DNA of 19,684 nucleotides. Source: Bacteroidota bacterium. Its GTDB lineage: Bacteria; Bacteroidota; Bacteroidia; Sphingobacteriales; Sphingobacteriaceae. The stretch spans positions 1-19,684 of the forward strand of contig JABDBT010000043.1 of the NCBI GenBank assembly GCA_013288465.1. Reading direction: 5' to 3'. Shown piece by piece: positions 1 through 6,192 of the stretch. The notes below the pieces were generated by a model. It was given only the letters and a program-made list of their open reading frames with translations. It ran no database searches and was not told where the DNA came from. Made by a program: the position numbers and the translations under genes. How positions within the stretch are numbered: position 1 is the first letter of the stretch; each line of letters begins with the position of its first letter.

Positions 1-10
1 TTAATTTAAT

Positions 11-18
11 TATTTTTG
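11..18 (+). promoter_or_regulatory. -7 promoter box (TATTTTTG) of the toxin-antitoxin pair
   Basis: TATTTTTG matches the Bacteroidota sigma-A -7 consensus TAnnTTTG and lies 24 bases before the ATG at 43. The -33 region would fall outside the window. A purine-rich GGAGG at 31-35 gives the next gene a real Shine-Dalgarno site, unlike most genes here. Confidence 0.55.
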
Positions 19-42
19 TATTAAACAGGTGGAGGAAAAGCA

Positions 43-261
43 ATGAAAGCAAATATTTCTAACAACGGGAGCTTATTTAAAGCACATAAATCATATACAC
101 CTGAGGAAGTTTTTGCCGCAGGTGGGACAACTGCCTTTGGCCTCAAAATGAATAAAAATAACGAGGCATTGATCAAAGCATTGGAGAATGCCCCTACACC
201 TGAACCTTTTACTCAAGAGGAATGGGACGACTTAATGGTTCAGCTTGAAAAAGACAAATAA
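43..261 (+). CDS. Small antitoxin-like protein upstream of a PIN-domain toxin
   Basis: A 72-residue, acidic, soluble protein with no signal peptide or membrane segment. It probably neutralises the PIN-domain RNase encoded next to it. The assignment rests on context: a short acidic protein whose stop codon (TAA at 259-261) overlaps the ATG of the PIN gene by one base, the tight coupling typical of type II toxin-antitoxin pairs. The C-terminal stretch around residues 44-72, with ENAPTPEPFTQEEWDD and a charged QLEKDK end, resembles the toxin-binding tails of small antitoxins found beside PIN genes in Bacteroidota (recalled, not searched). No DNA-binding fold is obvious in the N-terminal part. 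The start is supported by GGAGG at 31-35 and a -7 box at 11-18. Because the toxin is truncated, this gene may be a relic that still expresses a free antitoxin. Confidence 0.7.
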   Translation: MKANISNNGSLFKAHKSYTPEEVFAAGGTTAFGLKMNKNNEALIKALENAPTPEPFTQEEWDDLMVQLEKDK

Positions 262-719
262 TGAATCTTATACTGGATACCAATATTATCCTTAACATTA
301 TAAGAGCGAAAGATTTTGTTGCAATTATAAATTTTATTAATCCCGAAGGTTCAAAACTTTATATTTCTATAGTTACTGAGGCTGAAGTTAAATCACTAGC
401 GCTAAGGAATAAATAGGGAATTAATAGATTAAACATCCTCGACGACTTTCTAGAAACTGTCAATATAATTGATATTAATCAGTTATCCGTAAACATTTAT
501 ACCGAAATAGATGCTTATTCGCAACGTTTAAACCCAGCGTTTGAAGATTACCCTTTTGATACACCGCGCAATATGGGAAAGAATGACCTGTGGATTGCTT
601 CACTTACGGCCTTGTTAGGCTTACGGCTTATAACTACAGATGCAGATTTTGATCACCTTAACAATGTTTTTTTCGAGGTTAGGAAAATGAATAATGTTGA
701 TTTCCTTCCTTTCTTTTAA
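261..719 (+). pseudogene. PIN-domain toxin (VapC-like), interrupted by an in-frame amber codon
   Basis: Read through one TAG at 414-416 (codon 52), this frame gives 152 codons ending at TAA 717-719 and forms a complete PIN-domain ribonuclease. The N-terminal LILDTNI supplies the first acidic residue (Asp6). TEAEV near residues 39-43 supplies the conserved Glu. KNDLWIA supplies Asp109, and TTDADFDHL supplies Asp127/Asp129. These are the acidic metal-binding positions of PIN nucleases that cleave RNA. The amber codon sits in the context N-K-stop-G, where relatives commonly carry Trp-Gly, so a single TGG to TAG change explains it. Everything downstream is open and family-like, so the lesion looks recent or is a sequencing error. 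As written, only a 51-residue fragment lacking two catalytic aspartates would be made. The start overlaps the antitoxin stop (TAATG). Confidence 0.8.
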
Positions 720-726
720 CATAAGC

Positions 727-788
727 GATTGCCATGATGGCATACAATCAGCGAAATCCAAAAATCAGCTTAATCAACGGTTCAGACA
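727..788. repeat. Dispersed intergenic repeat, GGTTCAGACA family, copy A
   Basis: Positions 746-788 match 7411-7453 at 40 of 43 bases, including the shared end CGGTTCAGACA. The left part, 727-741, is nearly an inverted copy (14 of 15) of 9023-9037 in the eno-lspA gap. The repeat ends one base before the pseudouridine synthase stop codon. Confidence 0.75.
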
Positions 789-789
789 C

Positions 790-1512
790 TTACCCCATCA
801 TCCCCTCAAACCGCTCCCAAAAACCATCATGCGGTACCGGGGCAATAATTAGCACAGGTTCTTTTTTTACCGGATGTATAAACTGCAATTTACGGGCATG
901 CAGGCAAATGCTTTTGCGCAGGCTGCCGCGTGGATAGCCATATTTATTATCGCCCACAATGGGGCAATCTAAGGTGGCCAACTGTACCCTTATCTGGTGC
1001 GGCCGACCGGTTATGGGGTCAACTTCAATTAAGTAATAGCCGTTAAGCTCGCCAACCAGGCGGTAGTTTAATTCAGATCGTAAACTGCCGGTTACCTCAT
1101 GATCATGCGCTTTGGTTACGTTTTTTTGCGGATTTTTAACCAGCCAATGCACTAAATTCCCGGCTTCGGGATAAGGCTTTTTGCGCACAACAGCAAAATA
1201 GGTTTTATGCATTTCGCGGCCTTTAAAAAGCTGGTTAATGCGCTCTAATGCTTTGCTTGTTTTGGCAAATAAAATCACACCGCTTACCGGGCGGTCTAAC
1301 CGGTGTACCACGCCCAAAAATGCGCCGTTAGGTTTGCTGTATTTTTTAGCGATGTATTTCTTAACCTTCTCATCCAGCGGCTCATCACCGGTATCATCAA
1401 CCTGTACAATATCACCCGCGCGTTTATTAACCGCTATTAAATGATTATCCTCAAAAAGAATATCACCATCGGTAACATCGTAAGGCGTATATTTAAATTC
1501 AGGTTTCTTCAT
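790..1512 (-). CDS. RluA-family pseudouridine synthase
   Basis: A 240-residue cytoplasmic enzyme that would convert specific uridines in rRNA or tRNA to pseudouridine. The family signature HRLDRPVSG is at residues 70-78 with the presumed catalytic Asp73. The second conserved block GRPHQIRVQL is near residues 169-178, followed by GDNKYGYP. No S4 RNA-binding domain precedes the catalytic domain, so it is a short RluA type; the exact target nucleotide cannot be read from sequence. An in-frame ATG also exists at 1536, but the ATG at 1512 (MKKPEFKYTP) is preferred because the upstream ATG lies inside the CCATGG repeat cluster between this gene and panB. It may be co-transcribed with panB, which ends 95 bases upstream on the same strand; no -7 box of its own was seen. 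Confidence 0.9.
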   Translation of the reverse strand: MKKPEFKYTPYDVTDGDILFEDNHLIAVNKRAGDIVQVDDTGDEPLDEKVKKYIAKKYSKPNGAFLGVVHRLDRPVSGVILFAKTSKALERINQLFKGREMHKTYFAVVRKKPYPEAGNLVHWLVKNPQKNVTKAHDHEVTGSLRSELNYRLVGELNGYYLIEVDPITGRPHQIRVQLATLDCPIVGDNKYGYPRGSLRKSICLHARKLQFIHPVKKEPVLIIAPVPHDGFWERFEGMMG

Positions 1513-1525
1513 GTTGTTTTTGAGT

Positions 1526-1600
1526 CCATGGTCCATGGACGATAGACCATTGTTTTAATTATCATGCAGTTACCATGGACTATCAACCATGGACTATTGA
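1526..1600. repeat. Cluster of four CCATGG-centred repeats between panB and the pseudouridine synthase
   Basis: CCATGG occurs at 1526-1531, 1533-1538, 1573-1578 and 1587-1592. Positions 1573-1586 and 1587-1600 are two tandem 14-mers starting CCATGGACTAT with 12 of 14 bases identical. The left pair (TCCATGG twice) is in inverted sense, so the whole can fold on itself. It looks like a dispersed Bacteroidota intergenic repeat; no function is evident. Confidence 0.7.
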
Positions 1601-1607
1601 CTTAAAA

Positions 1608-2423
1608 CTAATACTGCTCCTTCTCATCCGGGAAGCTTTTGGCTTTAATATCACCAATATAGTTTTTTATAGCGCCATCCATTACGTCATACAGATCGGC
1701 ATATTGGCGTAAAAAGCGGGGTTTAAAGCCTTTGTTAATACCCAGCATATCATGTATCACCAAAACCTGCCCGTCGCAATGGCGGCCTGCGCCAATGCCA
1801 ATGGTAGGTATATGCAGGCTCTCCGAAACCGCTTTAGCCAGGGTAGCCGGTATTTTTTCGAGCACTATGCCAAAACAACCTAACTCCTCCAGTTTTAAAG
1901 CATCTTCCTTTAGTTTTTGCGCTTCGGCCTCATGCTTGGCACGTACGGTATAGGTGCCAAACTTATAAATAGATTGCGGTGTTAAACCCAAATGCCCCAT
2001 AACGGGTATGCCTGCGGTAAGTATGCGGGTTACCGACTCGGCAATTTCAACGCCGCCTTCCAGTTTCACGGCATGTGCGCCCGATTCTTTCATAATACGG
2101 ATAGCCGAATTTAACGCCTCTTTTGAATTACCTTGGTAAGTGCCAAAAGGCAGATCGACCACCACCAAAGCCCTTTTTGCCGCCCGTACTACCGACGATG
2201 CATGGTATATCATCTGGTCGAGCGTAATAGGCAGGGTGGTTTCATGCCCGGCCATCACATTTGAGGCCGAATCGCCCACCAATATGATATCCATACCCGC
2301 ATTATCAACAATGGCAGCCATCGAAAAATCATACGCGGTAAGCATGGCTATCTTCTCGCCACGGGTTTTCATTTCCTGCAATATATGGGTGGTGATCCTT
2401 TTAACTTCTTTATGTACAGACAT
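1608..2423 (-). CDS. panB: 3-methyl-2-oxobutanoate hydroxymethyltransferase (ketopantoate hydroxymethyltransferase)
   Basis: PanB transfers a hydroxymethyl group from 5,10-methylene-tetrahydrofolate to 2-oxoisovalerate to give ketopantoate, the first committed step of pantothenate and CoA synthesis. The 271-residue product has the full family pattern: VGDS with metal ligand Asp51, VVDLPFG with Asp90, VKLEGG with Lys120 and Glu122, and VLEKIP with Glu189, the expected catalytic base. Length is normal for the family. The frame is open upstream to a TTG at 2447, but that codon forms the last three bases of a -7 promoter box (TAACTTTG, 2452-2445), so the ATG at 2423 is the credible start ([10 protein letters not shown]). 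No other pantothenate gene is adjacent. The gene is divergent from carA across a 438-base promoter region. Confidence 0.96.
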   Translation of the reverse strand: MSVHKEVKRITTHILQEMKTRGEKIAMLTAYDFSMAAIVDNAGMDIILVGDSASNVMAGHETTLPITLDQMIYHASSVVRAAKRALVVVDLPFGTYQGNSKEALNSAIRIMKESGAHAVKLEGGVEIAESVTRILTAGIPVMGHLGLTPQSIYKFGTYTVRAKHEAEAQKLKEDALKLEELGCFGIVLEKIPATLAKAVSESLHIPTIGIGAGRHCDGQVLVIHDMLGINKGFKPRFLRQYADLYDVMDGAIKNYIGDIKAKSFPDEKEQY

Positions 2424-2444
2424 GGCGGAGGTGTTTTGTGGCGA

Positions 2445-2452
2445 CAAAGTTA
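2445..2452 (-). promoter_or_regulatory. -7 promoter box (TAACTTTG) of panB
   Basis: Read on the minus strand, TAACTTTG fits TAnnTTTG exactly and ends 21 bases before the panB ATG at 2423. It also rules out the TTG at 2447 as the start codon. A convincing -33 TTTG was not found at normal spacing; the 32-base repeat occupies that position. Confidence 0.6.
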
Positions 2453-2462
2453 TGATTATTTT

Positions 2463-2494
2463 ATTTCGGATTTCGGATGTTCGATTTCGGATTT
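2463..2494 (-). repeat. 32-base GAAATCCGAAAT repeat, copy 1 (at the panB promoter)
   Basis: Read on the minus strand it contains AAATCGAACATCCGAAATCC. It matches the complement of copy 2 (2714-2745) at 31 of 32 bases and copy 3 (7289-7320) at 30 of 32. In panB's direction the element ends 10 bases before the -7 box. Confidence 0.85.
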
Positions 2495-2713
2495 ATTTTT
2501 AATTTATTCGTTTATTTAAACCGCTCAAAAATTCACTTTGCATTTTCAGAAAACAGGATGATTAACTAAACAAAACATAACCAATAGCTGCAATAACTTC
2601 CATCAAAAAAGATGCTCAAAACAGTTTTTTATAGCCACTTAAAAATGGATAATTAACAGGCAAAAACCGTATAAATAAATACGTTGATTTACCATCAAAT
2701 TGACGGCAATAAA

Positions 2714-2745
2714 AAATTCGAAATCGAACATCCGAAATCCGAAAT
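2714..2745 (+). repeat. 32-base GAAATCCGAAAT repeat, copy 2 (at the carA promoter)
   Basis: Plus-strand copy differing at one of 32 positions from the complement of copy 1. In carA's direction it ends 7 bases before the -7 box, so it has the same orientation and nearly the same spacing to its promoter as copy 1 has to the panB promoter. Confidence 0.85.
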
Positions 2746-2752
2746 TTCTTCC

Positions 2753-2760
2753 TATTTTTG
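2753..2760 (+). promoter_or_regulatory. -7 promoter box (TATTTTTG) of carA
   Basis: Exact match to TAnnTTTG. It predicts a 5' leader of about 100 bases before the carA ATG at 2862. No clear -33 TTTG is visible; repeat copy 2 covers that region. Confidence 0.55.
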
Positions 2761-2861
2761 CGCCGTGAATCGGAAGGCTTTTTTACTTCATTTTCCAATC
2801 TGTTTTCACGGCACGTCGTACCAGGCCAACCGTTATTTTAACTATTCAATTTTTTTAAGCA

Positions 2862-3962
2862 ATGACATATCTCACCAAATTACCGGCTGTATTATTATTA
2901 GCTGACGGTACTGTTTTTCATGGTAAAGCTGCCGGCAAAATGGGGACCACCGCCGGCGAAATTTGCTTTAATACCGGGATGACCGGTTACCAGGAAATTT
3001 TTACCGATCCTTCTTACTTCGGGCAGATCATGGTGGCTACCAACGCGCATATTGGTAATTATGGTATTGCGCATGAAGAAGTTGAATCGGGCAGGATACA
3101 GATAGCCGGGTTGGTTTGCAAAAACTATAACATCGCTTATAGCCGTAAACAGGCTGATGAATCAATACAGGACTATTTCCAGGAACAAAATATTGTAGGC
3201 ATATCAGATATTGATACCCGCCAGCTGGTGCGCCATATCAGGGATAAAGGCGCGATGAATGCCATTATCTCTTCCGAAATATTGGATGTTGAAAAACTAA
3301 AAGCCGAACTGGATAAAGTACCATCAATGGACGGCCTGGAGCTTTCTTCGCAGGTTTCAACTACCGAAACTTATACTTTCGGCGATGAGAACGCGCCTTA
3401 CCGTGTTGCGGTACTGGACCTGGGCGTTAAGAAAAACATCTTGCGTAATTTTGATAACCGCGATGTTTACGCTAAAGTTTATCCTGCCAAAACTTCGTAT
3501 GCCGAAATGGAAAAGGATTTTGCCCCAACAGGCTATTTTATATCCAACGGCCCCGGCGACCCTTCAGCTATGCCTTATGCCATTGAAACAGTAAAGGATA
3601 TTTTAGCTGCCGATAAACCGATGTTTGGTATTTGTTTAGGCCACCAGTTGTTGGCTTTGGCTAATGACATCCCCACCAAAAAAATGTTTAACGGCCACCG
3701 CGGATTAAACCACCCGGTAAAAAATATCATCATTAACCATTGCGAGGTTACTTCGCAAAACCATGGCTTTGGCGTGGTGCCCGAAGCTGTTAGAGCATCT
3801 GATAAAGTGGAGATCACCCACGTTAATCTGAATGATCAATCTATCGAAGGTATCCGTGTAAAAGACAAAAAAGCATTCTCCGTACAATATCACCCCGAAT
3901 CATCACCCGGCCCGCATGATAGCCGGTATTTGTTTGATGATTTTATTGAGATGATGAAGTAA
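2862..3962 (+). CDS. carA: Carbamoyl phosphate synthase small (glutaminase) subunit
   Basis: CarA hydrolyses glutamine and channels the ammonia to the large subunit CarB, making carbamoyl phosphate for pyrimidines and arginine. The 366-residue protein has the CPSase small-subunit N-terminal domain (LLLADGTVFHG, FNTGMTGYQEIFTDPSY) and a C-terminal class I glutamine amidotransferase domain. The nucleophile is Cys258 in FGICLGHQ, and the triad is completed by His344 and Glu346 in VQYHPE. Length is usual for the family. The start ATG follows a TTTTTTAAGCA leader with no Shine-Dalgarno site, which is normal for the phylum. carB is not adjacent in this window, so the two subunits are probably encoded apart here. 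A short antitoxin-like gene begins 15 bases downstream. Confidence 0.97.
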   Translation: MTYLTKLPAVLLLADGTVFHGKAAGKMGTTAGEICFNTGMTGYQEIFTDPSYFGQIMVATNAHIGNYGIAHEEVESGRIQIAGLVCKNYNIAYSRKQADESIQDYFQEQNIVGISDIDTRQLVRHIRDKGAMNAIISSEILDVEKLKAELDKVPSMDGLELSSQVSTTETYTFGDENAPYRVAVLDLGVKKNILRNFDNRDVYAKVYPAKTSYAEMEKDFAPTGYFISNGPGDPSAMPYAIETVKDILAADKPMFGICLGHQLLALANDIPTKKMFNGHRGLNHPVKNIIINHCEVTSQNHGFGVVPEAVRASDKVEITHVNLNDQSIEGIRVKDKKAFSVQYHPESSPGPHDSRYLFDDFIEMMK

Positions 3963-3977
3963 ATATCTCGCCTGGAT

Positions 3978-4121
3978 ATGTCTGAAAATAATAAAAAACT
4001 GAAAAAGAAATTAATTATTCTGACAGGAATACAACAAGGCATTCAAGAAGTTAAAAAAAGCAGGAAAGCAGATAAAAGTTTACAAACCTTGTCAGACTTT
4101 TTAAGTGAAGGCAATAGTTAA
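3978..4121 (+). CDS. Short antitoxin-like protein (47 aa)
   Basis: This small frame starts MSENNKKLKK and ends with QTLSDFLSEGNS. Its second half, with GIQQGIQEVKK followed by a Lys-rich linker and TLSDFLSE, resembles the C-terminal part of small Bacteroidota antitoxins that pair with RelE-type toxins (pattern of the GLEEVK...DFLNEL kind; recalled, not searched). At 47 residues it is shorter than those I know, so it may have lost its N-terminus. It lies 15 bases after carA and directly before a decayed toxin-like start. There is no obvious Shine-Dalgarno site. It could equally be a degenerate non-functional remnant. Confidence 0.4.
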   Translation: MSENNKKLKKKLIILTGIQQGIQEVKKSRKADKSLQTLSDFLSEGNS

Positions 4122-4170
4122 AATTACCGATAGCTTTTGATGAAGCAGAGAAGGATTGTATTAAATATAA
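4105..4170 (+). pseudogene. Possible decayed RelE-type toxin start
   Basis: A GTG at 4105 overlaps the end of the antitoxin-like gene and reads MKAIVKITDSF, then hits TGA TGA at 4135-4140. Removing one T from the TTTT run lets the frame continue F-D-E-A-E-K-D before a transcription terminator ends the region. KITDSFDEA resembles the first strand and helix of RelE-like toxins. This is suggestive only; about 20 residues are too few to prove the family. Confidence 0.25.
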
Positions 4171-4174
4171 AAGC

Positions 4175-4205
4175 GCCTTACATATTAAGTTATGTAAGGC
4201 TTTTT
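4175..4205 (+). terminator. Rho-independent terminator downstream of carA
   Basis: A perfect 10-base stem (GCCTTACATA with TATGTAAGGC, 4175-4184 and 4191-4200), a 6-base loop, and TTTTT at 4201-4205. It would end the carA transcript. Confidence 0.85.
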
Positions 4206-4234
4206 AATGATATTTGATTATTGAGTGCCTTATT

Positions 4235-4837
4235 ATGAATAAAAAAACCAAAACCATACTCACAACAATATTGCTAATTATGGCTTTGTTCCAGGGGCCG
4301 TATTTTTACTACCATACATCGGGATTTATTAAAATGCTAATGTTGGTGCCTTTTGGCTCAATTGGGTTATATCTAACTGTCTATCTTTTAGTAAAACTGA
4401 TTAAATACAAATCAACAAATACAAAATATCATATTATAGGTTTAACATTTGCGTTCATTTTCGGAATTTTAACAATTAGGGGAGACGTAATAGAATATCT
4501 CGATTTTAAATTCAGAAAGAATGAAAGAAACCAAATTGTTGACCAAGTGAAAAAGGGCATTTTAACGCCAAATGGCCTGAATCATAATGGTATGTGTATT
4601 TTGCCCGGAAATCCGATATTTCCTGTATCCAGCGAAAATATGATTAGTATTAATAAAAATGTAAATGGCATTGTTTCAATTGAATTTTATATCGACGGTG
4701 GCTTTTTAGATCATTATTCAGCTTTCCTTTATACAAATGATCCCACTGAAACTTATGATTTGGATAATGGAATTGCAAATGCGTTTAATCGTACTGATAA
4801 AAAGCTTGATAACAATTGGTATAGAGTTGGATATTAA
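4235..4837 (+). CDS. Membrane protein of unknown function
   Basis: A 200-residue protein with about three N-terminal transmembrane segments (roughly residues 8-24, 34-54 and 64-84), followed by a soluble domain of about 110 residues ending NWYRVGY. The C-terminal domain contains FYIDGGFLDHYSAFLYTNDPTE. I have an impression of uncharacterised Bacteroidota proteins ending in a similar FVY...NWYRVSY pattern, but no function is known to me. The frame also opens at a TTG at 4214; the ATG at 4235 (MNKKTKTIL) is preferred as it starts just before the first hydrophobic segment. The gene is more AT-rich than carA or eno, which suggests accessory origin. It stands alone, downstream of a terminator and upstream of a 457-base gene-poor gap. 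Confidence 0.75.
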   Translation: MNKKTKTILTTILLIMALFQGPYFYYHTSGFIKMLMLVPFGSIGLYLTVYLLVKLIKYKSTNTKYHIIGLTFAFIFGILTIRGDVIEYLDFKFRKNERNQIVDQVKKGILTPNGLNHNGMCILPGNPIFPVSSENMISINKNVNGIVSIEFYIDGGFLDHYSAFLYTNDPTETYDLDNGIANAFNRTDKKLDNNWYRVGY

Positions 4838-5294
4838 AAATGCACCTGTTCATCCCCCTCATCCTCTTCCTTCACCGATAAAATCCCCCATTTCACCTAA
4901 TAGAGCTGTGCAATTATTGATTTACGAGGCATTTTTGACCTATAAATCAATAACAGAATGGAAACACTATTAACTATACCTTTATTATTAATATTAGCTA
5001 AGTTTCTTGCCCATGCCACTTTGGCCATCCATTTAATAGGCCACCTGGTAAAATAATACCAATTGCAGAGGTGTATCAAAAGTTCCTTTTAAAATACAAA
5101 CTCGAAATTGTTTTTTCTTTGCGCACTTTGTGCCTTCACTTTGCGGCCTTTGTGGTTAATTAACCACAGAGGTCACGAAGAGTTTTCACAGAGAAACACA
5201 AAGCCTGTATTTTTGAAAAAACTCTACATAAATTTTATTTACATTTAGCAGAAAGATTGCTGTAAATTCAACTATAGTAACCCACTTTAGTAAC
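4838..5294. other. Gene-poor gap before the ABC exporter
   Basis: This 457-base stretch contains a palindromic dispersed repeat (5111-5204) and a weak -7-like TACATTTA at 5240-5247. A 32-codon hydrophobic frame at 4958-5056 (METLLTIPLLL) exists but has no support as a gene. Otherwise nothing is recognised. Confidence 0.6.
5111..5204. repeat. Palindromic dispersed repeat around TGTGGTTAATTAACCACA
   Basis: A perfect 18-base palindrome at 5151-5168 sits at the centre of a longer imperfect inverted repeat whose outer arms begin CTTTGTG and end CACAAAG. The left arm (GCGCACTTTGTGCC...) and right arm (GAGGTCACGAAGAG...) resemble a CTTTGTG/CACAAAG intergenic repeat that I associate with many Bacteroidota genomes. 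Confidence 0.7.
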
Positions 5295-6060
5295 ATGACA
5301 AAACAACCTATTATTACCGTTAAAAACCTGGTTAAAAATTATGGCGATTTTACTGCCGTAAAAGGAATTAGTTTTGAAGTATATGAAGGCGAGATATTTG
5401 GCCTGCTTGGCCCAAACGGCGCAGGTAAAACCACCACGCTCGAAATTATTGAAACCCTGCGCGATAAAACCTCCGGCGAAATAACGGTTGATGGTTTTAA
5501 TATTGAAACCGGTGCCGATAGCATTAAGCAACGCATTGGCGTGCAACTACAGGCTGCAGGTTATTATCCTAACTTAAACCTTTCTGAACTGATCGTTCTT
5601 TTTTTGCGGTTTATATGGTATAGATAAAACGCCGATGGAAATGCTGCAAAAAGTAGCATTGACTGATAAGGCCAAAGCAAAATACAAAGACCTTTCGGGC
5701 GGACAAAAGCAACGTTTTTCGATAGCTACCACGCTGATCAATAACCCGCGTATCATATTTTTAGATGAGCCCACAACCGGCCTCGATCCGCAGGCGCGCC
5801 GTAACCTTTGGGATTTGATCCGCGAGATACGCGATAGCGGGACAACCGTAGTAATTACCACCCATTATATGGATGAAGCTGAAGAGCTATGCGATAGGGT
5901 AGCCTTTGTTGATGGCGGCCATATCATCGGCATTGATACCCCCGATCACTTTATTGACGAACTGGTAGCATCAGGCTTCGAGCGTAAAAAACAAGTTAAA
6001 CTGGCTAACCTCGAAGATGTTTTTATAAATAAAACCGGTAAGGAATGGCGGGAGGAGTAG
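5295..6060 (+). pseudogene. ABC-2 exporter ATPase, split by a frameshift at a run of seven T
   Basis: Two overlapping frames together encode one ABC ATPase of about 254 residues. The first part (5295-5627) has Walker A GPNGAGKTT at residues 39-47 and the Q-loop region (VQLQAAGYYPNLNLSE). The second part carries the signature LSGGQKQR, Walker B IIFLDEPTTGLDP and the switch histidine in TTHYMDEAEEL. The break is at 5599-5605: with seven T the protein runs into FLRFIWYR and stops at 5625-5627; with six T it continues FCGLYGIDKTPMEML into the second frame, exactly as the family requires. The gene pairs with the ABC-2 permease at 6193, so a full ATPase is expected. The cause may be a sequencing error, a real mutation, or a slippage site that makes some full-length protein. 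The substrate is unknown; C-terminal features do not identify a subfamily. Confidence 0.85.
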
Positions 6061-6064
6061 CCCG

Positions 6065-6176
6065 GCCTCACCCTGCCCTCTCCAAAGGAGAGGGTTCTGA
6101 ATTGTTTTTAATGAAGGACTAATACTAAAAATAACCCCGATCTTTACCCTCTCCTTTGGAGAGGGCAGGGTGAGGC
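6065..6176. repeat. Perfect 30-base inverted repeat between exporter ATPase and permease
   Basis: Arms at 6065-6094 and 6147-6176 are exact complements over 30 bases, with a 52-base loop. Each arm contains its own palindrome (CCCTCTCC, a 3-base centre, GGAGAGGG). In the mRNA it would form a very stable hairpin between two co-transcribed genes. It resembles the CCCTCTCC...GGTGAGGC dispersed repeats I associate with Bacteroidota genomes. Confidence 0.9.
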
Positions 6177-6192
6177 GAAAAATAACCCCAAA

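Larger units (their letters stand above)
2424..2861. other. Divergent panB/carA promoter region without genes
   Basis: This 438-base gap holds the two facing -7 boxes (panB 2445-2452 minus, carA 2753-2760 plus) and two inverted copies of a 32-base repeat. The AT-rich centre between the copies (2495-2713) has no convincing open frame or RNA fold that I could see. Confidence 0.8.

Noticed and set aside
734..937. Open frame overlapping the pseudouridine synthase on the opposite strand
   Set aside because: It is antisense to a well-supported gene and has no family-like sequence.
2424..2447. TTG start of panB at 2447 giving 279 residues
   Set aside because: The TTG is part of the -7 box TAACTTTG, and the family N-terminus fits the ATG at 2423.
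2140..2502. 120-codon frame antisense to panB
   Set aside because: A shadow of panB codons; no independent start signal or domain.
4958..5056. 32-codon hydrophobic frame METLLTIPLLL as a small membrane peptide
   Set aside because: No promoter, no Shine-Dalgarno site and no recognised family; it is plausible by chance in an AT-rich gap.
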